From contig NZ_CP063779.1 in the NCBI RefSeq assembly GCF_021596945.1, positions 2,454,001 through 2,518,000 of the forward strand: a stretch of DNA of 64,000 nucleotides, given 5' to 3'. Source of the stretch: Mongoliitalea daihaiensis (GTDB taxonomy: Bacteria > Bacteroidota > Bacteroidia > Cytophagales > Cyclobacteriaceae). Under the pieces are notes generated by a model. That model made no database searches. It was not told the DNA's origin and worked only from the letters and a program-made list of their open reading frames with translations. Both the position numbers and the translations under genes were made by a program. Positions 24,979 to 33,315 of this stretch are shown piece by piece (within the stretch, counting starts at the first letter, position 1; each line of letters opens with the position of its first letter).

Positions 24979-27246
24979 CTATTCTTCTGGATTGATATGA
25001 GCCATTACCATTTTTAAACTCCCATAATCGTATTTACCTGGATATTCCTGCCTGATTTGTGCCAAGTCAAATTGATGCATCACAATCACATTCCGAAGTT
25101 CTTCGATATATTCTGGAGTAAAATGCTGCTCAATCTCTATCCGCCCTTCTGTAATCCCTTTGGCCAAATGACTTTTGATGGTGGACTCTGCCAATCCTCT
25201 CATTTCAGCGATTTGGAGAAAGGTAAGCCCTTCATCATGCAGAGCATAGGTGATTTCATAGGTTTCCCCTTTGGCTTTCTTTAGATTGGGACCATCTTCT
25301 TTCTTCTTTTTTCCAGTTTTGTTTTTGGCAAATTTTGGATTGGCAATCGCTTCTTCTTTGGCTTTGGTACGCATTTCCTTGGTTTGATTGGAGAGCTCCC
25401 GAGAGAAGTTCTCCATTTTAGGAATTTCCTCTCCATTGATGATGCAGGCTACCAAGGTCTTGGTACGAGCGATTTCCAGTAATTTTCTGAAAATTAGCAA
25501 TTCAATTTCCGCTAATTTCTCAAGGTATTGCTTGGTTTGACTAAATCGCTCTACCTCGGCCATGTGCTTGTATAAAGTTTTCAGTGCTTCTGTCAAAAAT
25601 GTCTGGTAATAAGCACTGCCTTTTTCTAGGCGCTCCGAGAGATGGTCTATTTGTTGGTGATGCGCGAGATAGACCAATTGGCGCTGGAATTTAAAGGTGT
25701 TTTCTGATTCCGTTGCCATCCATGCCAGTAATTGTGGGATAGCTAGATTCATTTCCTCGTCTTCAAATGCCAAACTGCTATCTGAGTCTTTTTGAAAGTC
25801 TTGGATTCCTAAGATGATTTCATAAAAGTTGAAGGTTTTTTCTAAAAGAGTTAGCATGTAGGCCTGCTGTCCTTTGGATAACAAGCTGTCTAAGGGCTCT
25901 TGGCTTTCGGTACTTTTGGTAAAATGACTGGCTTCCGGGTCCGAAGAAATCACCATGGGCTGGATTTTGGTGCGCAGAATCAAGCCATCCAAACTCCGCA
26001 GTCTGGAAAGAGCCACATACACCTGTCCAGGAGCAAAGGCCTGCCCTACATCAATAATGGCTTTGTCAAATGTCAGACCTTGACTTTTGTGTACCGTTAC
26101 AGCCCAAGCTAGTTTGATAGGAAACTGCTGAAAAGTACCGATGACCTCTTCTTGGATTTCTTTGGTATCTTCTTTGACCGCATAGCGCTTATTTTCCCAT
26201 ACTTCTCGACTCAGATGGTAGCTCACATAAGTGTCACTCATTTTCACCTCAATCCCATCTTCCTCAAAGCCCGTCACAGTTGCCATTTTACCGTTGTAAA
26301 ACCTTCCTTCCCCGCTCGTATCATTTTTGATAAACATGATTTGAGCACCTATTTTTAACTCTAAGGTATAGGGAACCGGATAAAGAGATTCGGGAAAGTC
26401 TTTTTCTACCACTGCTTCAAAAAACTGAGCTTTCCCAGGCAATGCATCCAATTCCTTTCGGTTTTGTTGATCTGCTTTGTAATTATGTGTGGTGATCGTG
26501 ATTACTTCTTTCTCTTGTTCAATCTCCGTTTCGGTTTTGAAAAAACGATTAAGGAAATCCACATCTTGGCGCTCTATTTTATTTAACCTGAGCTTGTTGA
26601 GGATATCGATAAAGTTCTGATCCTTCTGTCGAAAAATTTTATCCAATTCAATGTAGACCATTCCTGAATTTCGCAAGGCTAGGGCTTCAAAAAAATGCAT
26701 GCCTTTGTAAAATTTACCTAAAACAGCCCATTCATCATCCTTGACAATGGGAGGGAGCTGGAATAAATCCCCAATCATCAACACCTGCACACCCCCAAAG
26801 GGCTCATCGAAATTTTGTTTGAGACTTTTCATTCGGTAATCGATGGCATCCAAAATATCTGCCCGTAACATGGATACCTCATCGATGATGATCAGGTCTA
26901 CTGATCGTAACACTTTTCTGCGGGCACCATTCAAGGCATGTCTTCTTCCCAAAGTAAACTGGGAATAAAAATTGCCTGATTGTGAAAAATTCCCCTCCGG
27001 TTCTCGACTGGGAATAAAAGAACCAAATGGCAATAAAAACTGGGAATGAATAGTCACGCCCTTGGCATTCAGCGCTGCTATACCTGTTGGAGCGACGATA
27101 ATGAAGTTTTTGTGCGTAATGCTGGTAAGCTTACGTAAAAAGGTAGTCTTGCCTGTTCCTGCTTTTCCTGTAAGGAAAATAGGCTTGTTGGTGCTGTTGA
27201 CAAATTGTGCAGCAACCTCAATTTTATCGGTCAGTTCAAATTCCAT
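24979..27246 (-). CDS. Pif1-like superfamily 1 helicase with C-terminal HTH
   Basis: This 755-residue cytosolic helicase has Walker A GKAGTGKT (27-34) and Walker B LIIIDEVS (118-125). Further helicase motifs are GDLFQLPP and, near 400, WAVTVHKSQGLTFDKA with VYVALSR. The C-terminal part has a Lys-rich linker (KNKTGKKKKEDGPN) and a helix-turn-helix region (GLTFLQIAEMRGLAESTIKSH) like that on RecQ-type proteins. Pif1-like enzymes unwind DNA 5'-3' and resolve G-quadruplexes or forks. No neighbouring repair gene is linked. It is the only gene on this strand between the Tricorn-like gene and the SDR promoter. Confidence 0.9.
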   Translation of the reverse strand: MEFELTDKIEVAAQFVNSTNKPIFLTGKAGTGKTTFLRKLTSITHKNFIIVAPTGIAALNAKGVTIHSQFLLPFGSFIPSREPEGNFSQSGNFYSQFTLGRRHALNGARRKVLRSVDLIIIDEVSMLRADILDAIDYRMKSLKQNFDEPFGGVQVLMIGDLFQLPPIVKDDEWAVLGKFYKGMHFFEALALRNSGMVYIELDKIFRQKDQNFIDILNKLRLNKIERQDVDFLNRFFKTETEIEQEKEVITITTHNYKADQQNRKELDALPGKAQFFEAVVEKDFPESLYPVPYTLELKIGAQIMFIKNDTSGEGRFYNGKMATVTGFEEDGIEVKMSDTYVSYHLSREVWENKRYAVKEDTKEIQEEVIGTFQQFPIKLAWAVTVHKSQGLTFDKAIIDVGQAFAPGQVYVALSRLRSLDGLILRTKIQPMVISSDPEASHFTKSTESQEPLDSLLSKGQQAYMLTLLEKTFNFYEIILGIQDFQKDSDSSLAFEDEEMNLAIPQLLAWMATESENTFKFQRQLVYLAHHQQIDHLSERLEKGSAYYQTFLTEALKTLYKHMAEVERFSQTKQYLEKLAEIELLIFRKLLEIARTKTLVACIINGEEIPKMENFSRELSNQTKEMRTKAKEEAIANPKFAKNKTGKKKKEDGPNLKKAKGETYEITYALHDEGLTFLQIAEMRGLAESTIKSHLAKGITEGRIEIEQHFTPEYIEELRNVIVMHQFDLAQIRQEYPGKYDYGSLKMVMAHINPEE

Positions 27247-27321
27247 GCACTAAAATTAAACAATAGCAGTGGGATGAGTCGGGAAATAAACGTTTAAATG
27301 TGGGAAGTTTTTAAAAAAATG

Positions 27322-27329
27322 TAACTTTG
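27322..27329 (+). promoter_or_regulatory. -7 element of the SDR-ispG operon
   Basis: TAACTTTG is a full match to TAnnTTTG, 45 bases before the SDR start codon. Confidence 0.5.
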
Positions 27330-27374
27330 TCTCTTGAAGATAGTTGTCATACTAACTATTAAAACACGAATCAA

Positions 27375-28079
27375 ATGCCGCAATCAATTCTCGTTACTGG
27401 TGGTACCAAAGGCATAGGCCGAGCCATTGTTGAGCGATTTGCCCGAGAGGGTTACGATATTTATACTTGCGCTAGAAATGCTGCTGATTTGGCAGCCATG
27501 GAGCAGGAGCTTACTGAGAAATATCCTTCAGTTCAACTTTTTACGATGCAAGCTGATTTATCTAAAATGGAAGAAGTCAAAGCTTTTGCTGAAGCTGTGA
27601 AAGCGAAGACGGTTCCTGATATTTTGGTAAACAACACAGGTATTTTTCTTCCTGGGTCAATCTATAATGAGCCCGAGGGAAATTTCGAGTTGATGATGCA
27701 GACCAATCTATTTTCAGCATACCATTTGACAAGAGCTTTTGCTAATGACATGATCGAGCGGAAGTCTGGACATATCTTTTCGATTGGGTCGATAGCTGGA
27801 ATTACAGCTTACGCCAATGGGGGGTCTTACGCGATTTCCAAATGGGCAATGCTTGGATTTACCAAATGCTTGAGACAAGAATTGAAAGATTTTAATATTC
27901 GAGTGACCTCCATCCTTCCAGGAGCCACGTATACCGCAAGTTGGGAAGGAGTAGAATTGCCAGTGGAGCGATTTATGAAAGCAGAGGATGTGGCAGAAGC
28001 TGTGTGGGGTGCGTTCAACCTTTCTGCCTATTCAGTTGTTGAAGAAATGATCATTAGACCTCAATTAGGAGATTTATAA
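27375..28079 (+). CDS. Short-chain dehydrogenase/reductase
   Basis: This 234-residue Rossmann-fold oxidoreductase has the nucleotide motif TGGTKGIG (8-15), NNTG (86-89, in place of the usual NNAG), and the catalytic Ser139, Tyr152 and Lys156 (YAISK). The TGxxxGxG pattern and the basic residues after strand 2 suggest NADP(H). It resembles FabG-like SDRs, but the substrate is not clear. ispG follows four bases after its stop, so the two are co-transcribed. Confidence 0.9.
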   Translation: MPQSILVTGGTKGIGRAIVERFAREGYDIYTCARNAADLAAMEQELTEKYPSVQLFTMQADLSKMEEVKAFAEAVKAKTVPDILVNNTGIFLPGSIYNEPEGNFELMMQTNLFSAYHLTRAFANDMIERKSGHIFSIGSIAGITAYANGGSYAISKWAMLGFTKCLRQELKDFNIRVTSILPGATYTASWEGVELPVERFMKAEDVAEAVWGAFNLSAYSVVEEMIIRPQLGDL

Positions 28080-28083
28080 ACCT

Positions 28084-30063
28084 ATGCACACCAAGGACCT
28101 TTTAGAAAGCATCAAGTATTGTAATAGCCTGACACAGTACTCGCGTAGAAAAACCATTCCAGTCAAAGTAGGAGATGTCATCATCGGTGGAGATAATCCC
28201 ATCGTGGTACAATCCATGACGACGGTGGACACCATGGATACCATGGGTTCAGTGGAGCAATGCATCCGCATGATTGAGGCGGGCTGTCAGCTGATCCGGA
28301 TTACTGCGCCGAGTATTAAAGAGGCTGAAAATCTCCGTGAAATCAGGAAAGAGTTACGTGCTAGGGGATATCAAGCTCCCTTAGTTGCAGATATTCATTT
28401 TACTCCCAATGCGGCAGAAATTGCAGCTAAGATTGTGGAAAAAGTCCGTATCAATCCGGGAAATTATGCGGATAAAAAGAAGTTTGAAGTGATTGAATAT
28501 ACAGATGAAAGCTATCAGGAGGAGTTAGACCGGATTCGGGAGCGATTCCTTCCTTTAGTTAAAATCTGCAAGGAACATGGTACAGCCATGAGAATCGGTA
28601 CCAATCATGGTTCTCTTTCGGATAGAATCATGAGCCGCTATGGGGATACCCCGCTGGGTATGGTGGAGTCTGCTTTAGAGTTTTTACGCATTTGTGAAGA
28701 TGAAAATTTTCATGACATTGTAATATCCATGAAATCATCTAACACACAAGTGATGGTGCAAGCCTATCGTTTGTTAGTTCAAAAGTTAGAAGAAGGTGGT
28801 TTTAAACCTTATCCTTTGCATTTGGGTGTGACCGAGGCAGGTGATGGAGAAGATGGAAGAATCAAATCTGCAGTAGGTATTGGAGCGCTTTTAGAAGATG
28901 GATTGGGTGATACAGTCCGTGTTTCTTTGACAGAGGATCCTGAGTTTGAACCACCAGTTGCCCAAGCGTTGGTTGACCGTTATAAGGTCAGGGCTTCACA
29001 TGTACCGATCCAAGAAATTAAAAACTATCCTATCACGCCTTTTGAGTACAATAAACGGGAGAGTTTGGAGGTATTCAACTTTGGTGGAGGCAATGTGCCA
29101 AGGGTGATCACAGATATTTCCATTTTGCCCGCTATCACGGAAAAAGAAGTGAAAGCTGTTGGTCATTTCTACTTACCAGAATTGGACAAGTGGAAAATGA
29201 ACGATCAGGGAGCAGATTATGTGTATTCGGGAAAAAATCCGATTCCTTTCATGTTACCAAATGGGATGAAAGAAATTCAAGATTATGCGGTGTGGCAATC
29301 TGTGGAGGATAAAACCAACAAGTTCCCGCTTTTTACATTCGAAGAGTTCAAGCAAGCAGAAGAAGCTCATTATGGGTTGAATTTTCTCACAATCGCCGAT
29401 ACTGCTATAGCGGAAGCAATCCCCTTTTTGCAAGACCGAAAAGATGTAGTCGTTATTTTGAGCAGTGATAATTTCCACAATTTACCTGCGCTTCGGAGAG
29501 CTTTTGTGACTATGATGGAGCACCACTTATTACTTCCTGTGGTTGTAAAGGTGGATTACCCAGTACAGGAAAGCGACAAGACCATGTTACATGCAGCTAC
29601 AGATGTAGGGGGATTATTGATTGACGGATTGGGAGAAGGTATCTGTATAGGTGCTGCTGCTTATGCGGAAGCTGAACGATCAGAGAAAGAAGCTCAAATC
29701 AAATTGCATAACTCGGTTAGTTTTGGTGTGTTGCAAGCTGCCCGTACTCGTATGTCTAAAACTGAGTATATCTCATGTCCTTCTTGTGGACGAACACTCT
29801 TCGATTTGCAGGAAACTACCGCTATGATCCGAAAAAGAACAGACCATTTAAAAGGGGTGAAAATTGGAATCATGGGTTGTATTGTCAACGGTCCAGGTGA
29901 AATGGCCGATGCAGATTATGGGTATGTCGGTTCTGGAAAAGGAAAAATTACCCTTTATAAAGGAAAAGAAGTCATGAAAAAGTCTGTTCCTTCTGAAAAA
30001 GCAGTAGATGAATTGATTGAAATTATCCGTAAGGATGGCATGTGGATCGAACCGGAGGTGTAA
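28084..30063 (+). CDS. ispG: 4-hydroxy-3-methylbut-2-enyl-diphosphate synthase, long form
   Basis: IspG (GcpE) reductively opens MEcPP to HMBPP in the MEP isoprenoid pathway, using a [4Fe-4S] cluster. At 659 residues it is the long three-domain form found in Bacteroidota, Chlamydiae and plants, with an inserted domain between the TIM barrel and the cluster domain; E. coli IspG is about 370 residues. The cluster ligands are Cys565 and Cys568 (SCPSCGR), Cys599 (MGCIVNGPGE) and Glu606. The barrel part starts with PIVVQSMTTVDTMD. It is in an operon with the SDR. Confidence 0.96.
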   Translation: MHTKDLLESIKYCNSLTQYSRRKTIPVKVGDVIIGGDNPIVVQSMTTVDTMDTMGSVEQCIRMIEAGCQLIRITAPSIKEAENLREIRKELRARGYQAPLVADIHFTPNAAEIAAKIVEKVRINPGNYADKKKFEVIEYTDESYQEELDRIRERFLPLVKICKEHGTAMRIGTNHGSLSDRIMSRYGDTPLGMVESALEFLRICEDENFHDIVISMKSSNTQVMVQAYRLLVQKLEEGGFKPYPLHLGVTEAGDGEDGRIKSAVGIGALLEDGLGDTVRVSLTEDPEFEPPVAQALVDRYKVRASHVPIQEIKNYPITPFEYNKRESLEVFNFGGGNVPRVITDISILPAITEKEVKAVGHFYLPELDKWKMNDQGADYVYSGKNPIPFMLPNGMKEIQDYAVWQSVEDKTNKFPLFTFEEFKQAEEAHYGLNFLTIADTAIAEAIPFLQDRKDVVVILSSDNFHNLPALRRAFVTMMEHHLLLPVVVKVDYPVQESDKTMLHAATDVGGLLIDGLGEGICIGAAAYAEAERSEKEAQIKLHNSVSFGVLQAARTRMSKTEYISCPSCGRTLFDLQETTAMIRKRTDHLKGVKIGIMGCIVNGPGEMADADYGYVGSGKGKITLYKGKEVMKKSVPSEKAVDELIEIIRKDGMWIEPEV

Positions 30064-30104
30064 GTTGACCATCTTGGAGTCTTGGGGTTAAATCTGAAAG
30101 GGAG

Positions 30105-30128
30105 GGGAGCAGCTTAGGATCAGCTCCC
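30105..30128. terminator. Possible shared terminator at the 3' ends
   Basis: GGGAGC (30105-30110) pairs with GCTCCC (30123-30128), and a T-rich stretch follows on the plus strand at 30135-30139. It would serve ispG and lies across the end of the minus-strand YdeI-like gene. Confidence 0.35.
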
Positions 30129-30698
30129 TTTGAGTTTTTCCCCTTTGGCTGAAAGTTCTACGAGTTGTTGAATTCTAGCTTGTCGAGTTTTTTCGGTTTT
30201 CGCCAATTTTAGCCAGCGTAGTACAAAGCGTTTGCTAGAGTCATTGATCGAATGAAAAAAGGTTTCTGCGCCTTCAAGTTGTCTCAAGGCCTGAAGTAAA
30301 TCTTCAGGGATGATTAATTGGTCCACATCATCCATAAAGTTCCATAAACCTGCTTGCTTGGAAAGTTCGATGGATGTTAGCCCTGCTTCAGTCATTTTTC
30401 CATCTTCGATCAATTTTGCAGCCCTGTCTTTATAGCTTTTTGCCCAGTGTTCTACCCTTCTGGGAGAAATTAATTGCATCGTTCGGTGATCATCTAGTTT
30501 TCTTCGGATACCATCAATCCAGCCAAAACAAAGCAACTCATCTAAAACATCGGCTGTAGAAAGGTATTTTTCAGGAATAGATTTTTTGAAAGTAACCAAC
30601 CAAACACTTGCCTCTTGTTGGTGGTGTTGGGAAAGCCAGTTTCTTAGTTCTTGACTAGAGCTGACTTCAATTTTCTCAAAATTTTCGGTTTGGATCAT
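30120..30698 (-). CDS. YdeI/OmpD-associated family protein
   Basis: This 192-residue cytosolic protein has the YdeI pattern: ELRNWLSQHH, then VLDELLCFGWIDG, then SPRRVEHWAKS, and a C-terminal helical RFVLRWLKLAKTEKTRQARI segment. E. coli YdeI was linked to peptide resistance and OmpD, but the biochemical role is unknown. No signal peptide is present, and no neighbour suggests a function. Confidence 0.85.
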   Translation of the reverse strand: MIQTENFEKIEVSSSQELRNWLSQHHQQEASVWLVTFKKSIPEKYLSTADVLDELLCFGWIDGIRRKLDDHRTMQLISPRRVEHWAKSYKDRAAKLIEDGKMTEAGLTSIELSKQAGLWNFMDDVDQLIIPEDLLQALRQLEGAETFFHSINDSSKRFVLRWLKLAKTEKTRQARIQQLVELSAKGEKLKGS

Positions 30699-30774
30699 TG
30701 GTTAATGGATTTTAGGAGGTTGGATGAGGTTTATTTTTATAACAAGCATCTCAAATAAAGAATTGTTTTTGTGG

Positions 30775-30804
30775 ATTGTCAGGGACTCATTTTTAGTACC
30801 TTTG
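30775..30804 (+). promoter_or_regulatory. Promoter of the DUF6728-like - YjbR - ABC operon
   Basis: ATTG at 30775-30778 is followed after 18 bases by TACCTTTG at 30797-30804, a full TAnnTTTG match. The transcript should begin near 30810, ahead of the short open frame at 30828. Confidence 0.5.
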
Positions 30805-30827
30805 TACCCGAAAGAATTACTGCATTT

Positions 30828-30881
30828 ATGAAACATATGTACTGGCTGCTGTGTTTTGTACGTATTCTAGTAACAATCTAA
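30828..30881 (+). CDS. Possible 17-codon leader peptide
   Basis: An ATG about 24 bases after the -7 element opens a 17-codon frame (MKHMYWLLCFVRILVTI), ending 12 bases before the next gene. The peptide is hydrophobic. A leader-type regulatory role is possible, but a chance frame is equally plausible. I do not recognise it. Confidence 0.25.
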   Translation: MKHMYWLLCFVRILVTI

Positions 30882-30893
30882 ATTAGCATTCCC

Positions 30894-31088
30894 ATGGCAA
30901 ATAGCAGAGTTAAAGAGTTTTTTAAACTAGGTGAGGTAGGAAATTATATCTTGGGTATATTTAAAAAGCCAGACCCTAATAAGCCCACAAACTTCAATTT
31001 GAGGATGATGCACGGAATCAATAAGATTTCTATTTTGATGTTTTTAGGTGCGATAGTGTTCATTTTTATCAAAAAAGTGATTCTCTAA
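30894..31088 (+). CDS. Small single-pass membrane protein (DUF6728-like)
   Basis: This 64-residue protein has a soluble N-terminal half with KPDPNKPTNFNLRMMHGIN and one C-terminal membrane helix (about 45-62, ISILMFLGAIVFIFIKK). The conserved NFNLRMMHGINKISILMF segment fits the DUF6728 family of Cytophagales, from memory. The function is unknown. It heads a three-gene unit with a YjbR protein (17-base gap) and an ABC ATPase. Confidence 0.75.
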   Translation: MANSRVKEFFKLGEVGNYILGIFKKPDPNKPTNFNLRMMHGINKISILMFLGAIVFIFIKKVIL

Positions 31089-31105
31089 CTTGAATTTTCA
31101 AATCC

Positions 31106-31459
31106 TTGGATATCATCTATTTTCGAAACTATTGTCTTGCAAAAAAAGGAGTTATTGAAGAAACTCCTTTTGACGTAAATACGCTATGCTTCAAAGTAGG
31201 GGGAAAAATCTTTGCTATTATCGACATTGAGCTTTTTGAATCTGTCAACCTCAAATGTGATCCAGAGAGGTCCGTTTTTTTGAGAGAACAATATGACCAT
31301 ATCATAGCAGGGTATCACATGAATAAGAAACACTGGAATACGGTGTTATTTAACCGTTCTGTTTCTGATAAACTGATCCTTGAATTGGTGGACCACTCAT
31401 ACGAATTGGTCTTTCAATCTTTGCAAAAAAAGGTTCAGCTTGAACTTGCTAACCCATGA
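31106..31459 (+). CDS. MmcQ/YjbR-family protein
   Basis: This 117-residue protein begins at a TTG: an in-frame TGA lies 12-15 bases upstream and no ATG or GTG is suitable, and the N-terminus from this TTG (FRNYCLAKKGVIEETPFD) matches where the family starts. The KHWNTVLFN and DHSYELVFQSL segments are typical of the CyaY-like fold of YjbR. These proteins are annotated as DNA-binding, but the role is not settled. Its stop overlaps the ABC start by four bases (ATGA). Confidence 0.88.
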   Translation: MDIIYFRNYCLAKKGVIEETPFDVNTLCFKVGGKIFAIIDIELFESVNLKCDPERSVFLREQYDHIIAGYHMNKKHWNTVLFNRSVSDKLILELVDHSYELVFQSLQKKVQLELANP

Positions 31460-32430
31460 GTTTCTTATCCATTCAGCAAGTAAACAAAGACTACACTTCA
31501 CAAAAAGGTGTGGTGAAGGATTTTACCTTGCAGCTGGAAAAAGGGGATATATTGGCCTTACTTGGAGAGAGCGGATCTGGAAAGTCAACGCTTTTGAAAA
31601 TGATTGCTGGCCTTGAAAATAAGGACACAGGAGAAATCAATGTGGGTGATTTGAAGGTTAAAAACCCCAGCGAGCGCTTAGTGCCAGGATACGACGAGGT
31701 ACAATTGGTCTATCAGGATTATAAACTTTATCCCAACGCAACAGTCGCTGAAAATATTTTAAGACCTTTGTTGCTTTATGATAGATCCTATCGTGAAAGT
31801 AGAGTCAGATTTTTGCTCGATCTGCTCAAACTCGAAGCTTACAAGGATAAATTGCCAAGGCATTTATCCGGTGGTCAGCAGCAAAAAGTAGCCATTGGAC
31901 GTGCCTTGAGTTTGGAGCCTGAACTGATTTTATTGGACGAGCCTTTTTCAAGTTTGGACACTATCCAGCGGAGAGAGCTGTTGGTGGAGTTAAAGTCCAT
32001 GTTTAAAGCGCTGGGAGTTACTGTGGTGTTTGTAACCCATGATTTGGATGATGCGTTACAATTGACCGATCAGCTGGCTCTAATCAAGCAAGGAGTATTG
32101 ATTCAGCGAGGTACGGCTGCAGAAATTTTCAAGCATCCTGCCAACCTCTATGCTGCCCAGCTGTTCAGCCATCTGAATGCTATTCCTGAACAAACAACAT
32201 CTTTCATCCGACCTTCTGATATTAAGTTATTCAAAACCAAGGGGGTTAAAGCAAAAGTCATGGACGTTCAGTACTTGATTCATTACAACCAATTATTTGT
32301 TCAGCTTGCCAATGGGCACCATTGGAGACTAGAGGATCAGTCCCGTAGTTTTCAAATAGGGGATTCAGTGTATTTGCAATGGGAAGAGTCTAAAATTTTA
32401 CACTTCAATCAAAGTTCAAGTAAGGCTTGA
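31456..32430 (+). CDS. ABC transporter ATP-binding protein (PotA/FbpC-like), orphan
   Basis: This 324-residue ATPase has Walker A GESGSGKST (37-45), the Q-loop near Gln87, signature LSGGQ (137-141), Walker B LILLDEP (157-163) and the H-loop THD (194-196). A C-terminal extension (about 235-324) starts with SFIRPSDIKLF, a TOBE-like regulatory domain as in iron or polyamine importers. No permease or binding protein gene is adjacent. It is translationally coupled to the YjbR gene. Its last 26 bases overlap the convergent HhH gene. Confidence 0.88.
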   Translation: MSFLSIQQVNKDYTSQKGVVKDFTLQLEKGDILALLGESGSGKSTLLKMIAGLENKDTGEINVGDLKVKNPSERLVPGYDEVQLVYQDYKLYPNATVAENILRPLLLYDRSYRESRVRFLLDLLKLEAYKDKLPRHLSGGQQQKVAIGRALSLEPELILLDEPFSSLDTIQRRELLVELKSMFKALGVTVVFVTHDLDDALQLTDQLALIKQGVLIQRGTAAEIFKHPANLYAAQLFSHLNAIPEQTTSFIRPSDIKLFKTKGVKAKVMDVQYLIHYNQLFVQLANGHHWRLEDQSRSFQIGDSVYLQWEESKILHFNQSSSKA

Positions 32431-33091
32431 TTTTCTCTACCCAATCCTCTGTAAAAATCTTGACTTTCAATAAATCCTCCGCTTCGGAGTAAGGTCCGTG
32501 TTGGGTCCGATAAGCTACGATTACTTTGGCAGCCCCATACGTAATGTAAGGATGATTGGCTAAGGAGGAAGCATCCCATTGGTTGATAGCAACTTTTTTA
32601 TAAATACCTGGAGTAAAATCAAAATATTGAAATACACGTTCCATAACCTCTTCGTTCATACCAAAGACATCTAGCAATTGTTCTTTTTCCATCATTCCGC
32701 CTAAACCATCTCTGAATTTAACAATTCTTCCAGCCATCGTTTGACCAATCCCTGGGACGATTTGAAGCACTATAGAATCCGCTTCGTTAAAGTCCAACTT
32801 ATTGAGTGCCGTTGCTCTCGGTCTTGGGGTTGAATTCCTCTTTTGAGTGCTGTCTTGCTGTTGTGTTTCAAGGTTTGGTATAGTCCGTTCGTAACCAGCG
32901 ATGACAAGACTATCAATGATGTTTTGGTAGGAATTATAATCAGTGGAAGTGTGTTGTTGAACAATATGTTCATAAATCTTCGGGATGGAATAAAGACCAA
33001 CCAAAATCGGTAATACCAAAACAAACCCTTGTGATTCCCGTTTGGAGAATCCTAGATAGGTTTTGAGCCAAAAAAAGAATTTGTTTTTCAT
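32405..33091 (-). CDS. ComEA-like helix-hairpin-helix membrane protein
   Basis: This 228-residue protein has one membrane segment (about 22-36) and a Ser/Thr/Gln-rich linker. The C-terminal half has two helix-hairpin-helix units: LDFNEADSIVLQIVPGIGQTM and a second ending YGAAKVIVAYRTQHGPYSE. ComEA-type HhH domains bind double-stranded DNA without sequence preference and feed it into natural transformation. No other competence genes are near. Its 3' end overlaps the ABC gene by 26 bases, tail to tail. Confidence 0.88.
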   Translation of the reverse strand: MKNKFFFWLKTYLGFSKRESQGFVLVLPILVGLYSIPKIYEHIVQQHTSTDYNSYQNIIDSLVIAGYERTIPNLETQQQDSTQKRNSTPRPRATALNKLDFNEADSIVLQIVPGIGQTMAGRIVKFRDGLGGMMEKEQLLDVFGMNEEVMERVFQYFDFTPGIYKKVAINQWDASSLANHPYITYGAAKVIVAYRTQHGPYSEAEDLLKVKIFTEDWVEKIKPYLNFD

Positions 33092-33288
33092 GAAAATGAG
33101 ATGTTAGAAATCCAAGATCACTTCATTGCTCGTATCTATGAGTGATAAGTTAATACAATTAGAATAATTATCCAATTTTCATGAATTTTGTCAACGAAAA
33201 CAGAATGAATGATTGGGAAAAATTATTTAGATGAATTATAAATTATGATTAACGAATCATGTGATTTTCCTCTCTCATCTTTCTGATT

Positions 33289-33296
33289 TAAATTTG
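33289..33296 (+). promoter_or_regulatory. -7 element of hemA
   Basis: TAAATTTG is a full TAnnTTTG match ending two bases before the ATG at 33298. A transcript starting a few bases further would miss that ATG, which favours the second ATG at 33316 as the true start. Confidence 0.5.
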
Positions 33297-33315
33297 TATG
33301 TTAAAAGTAGATCAA

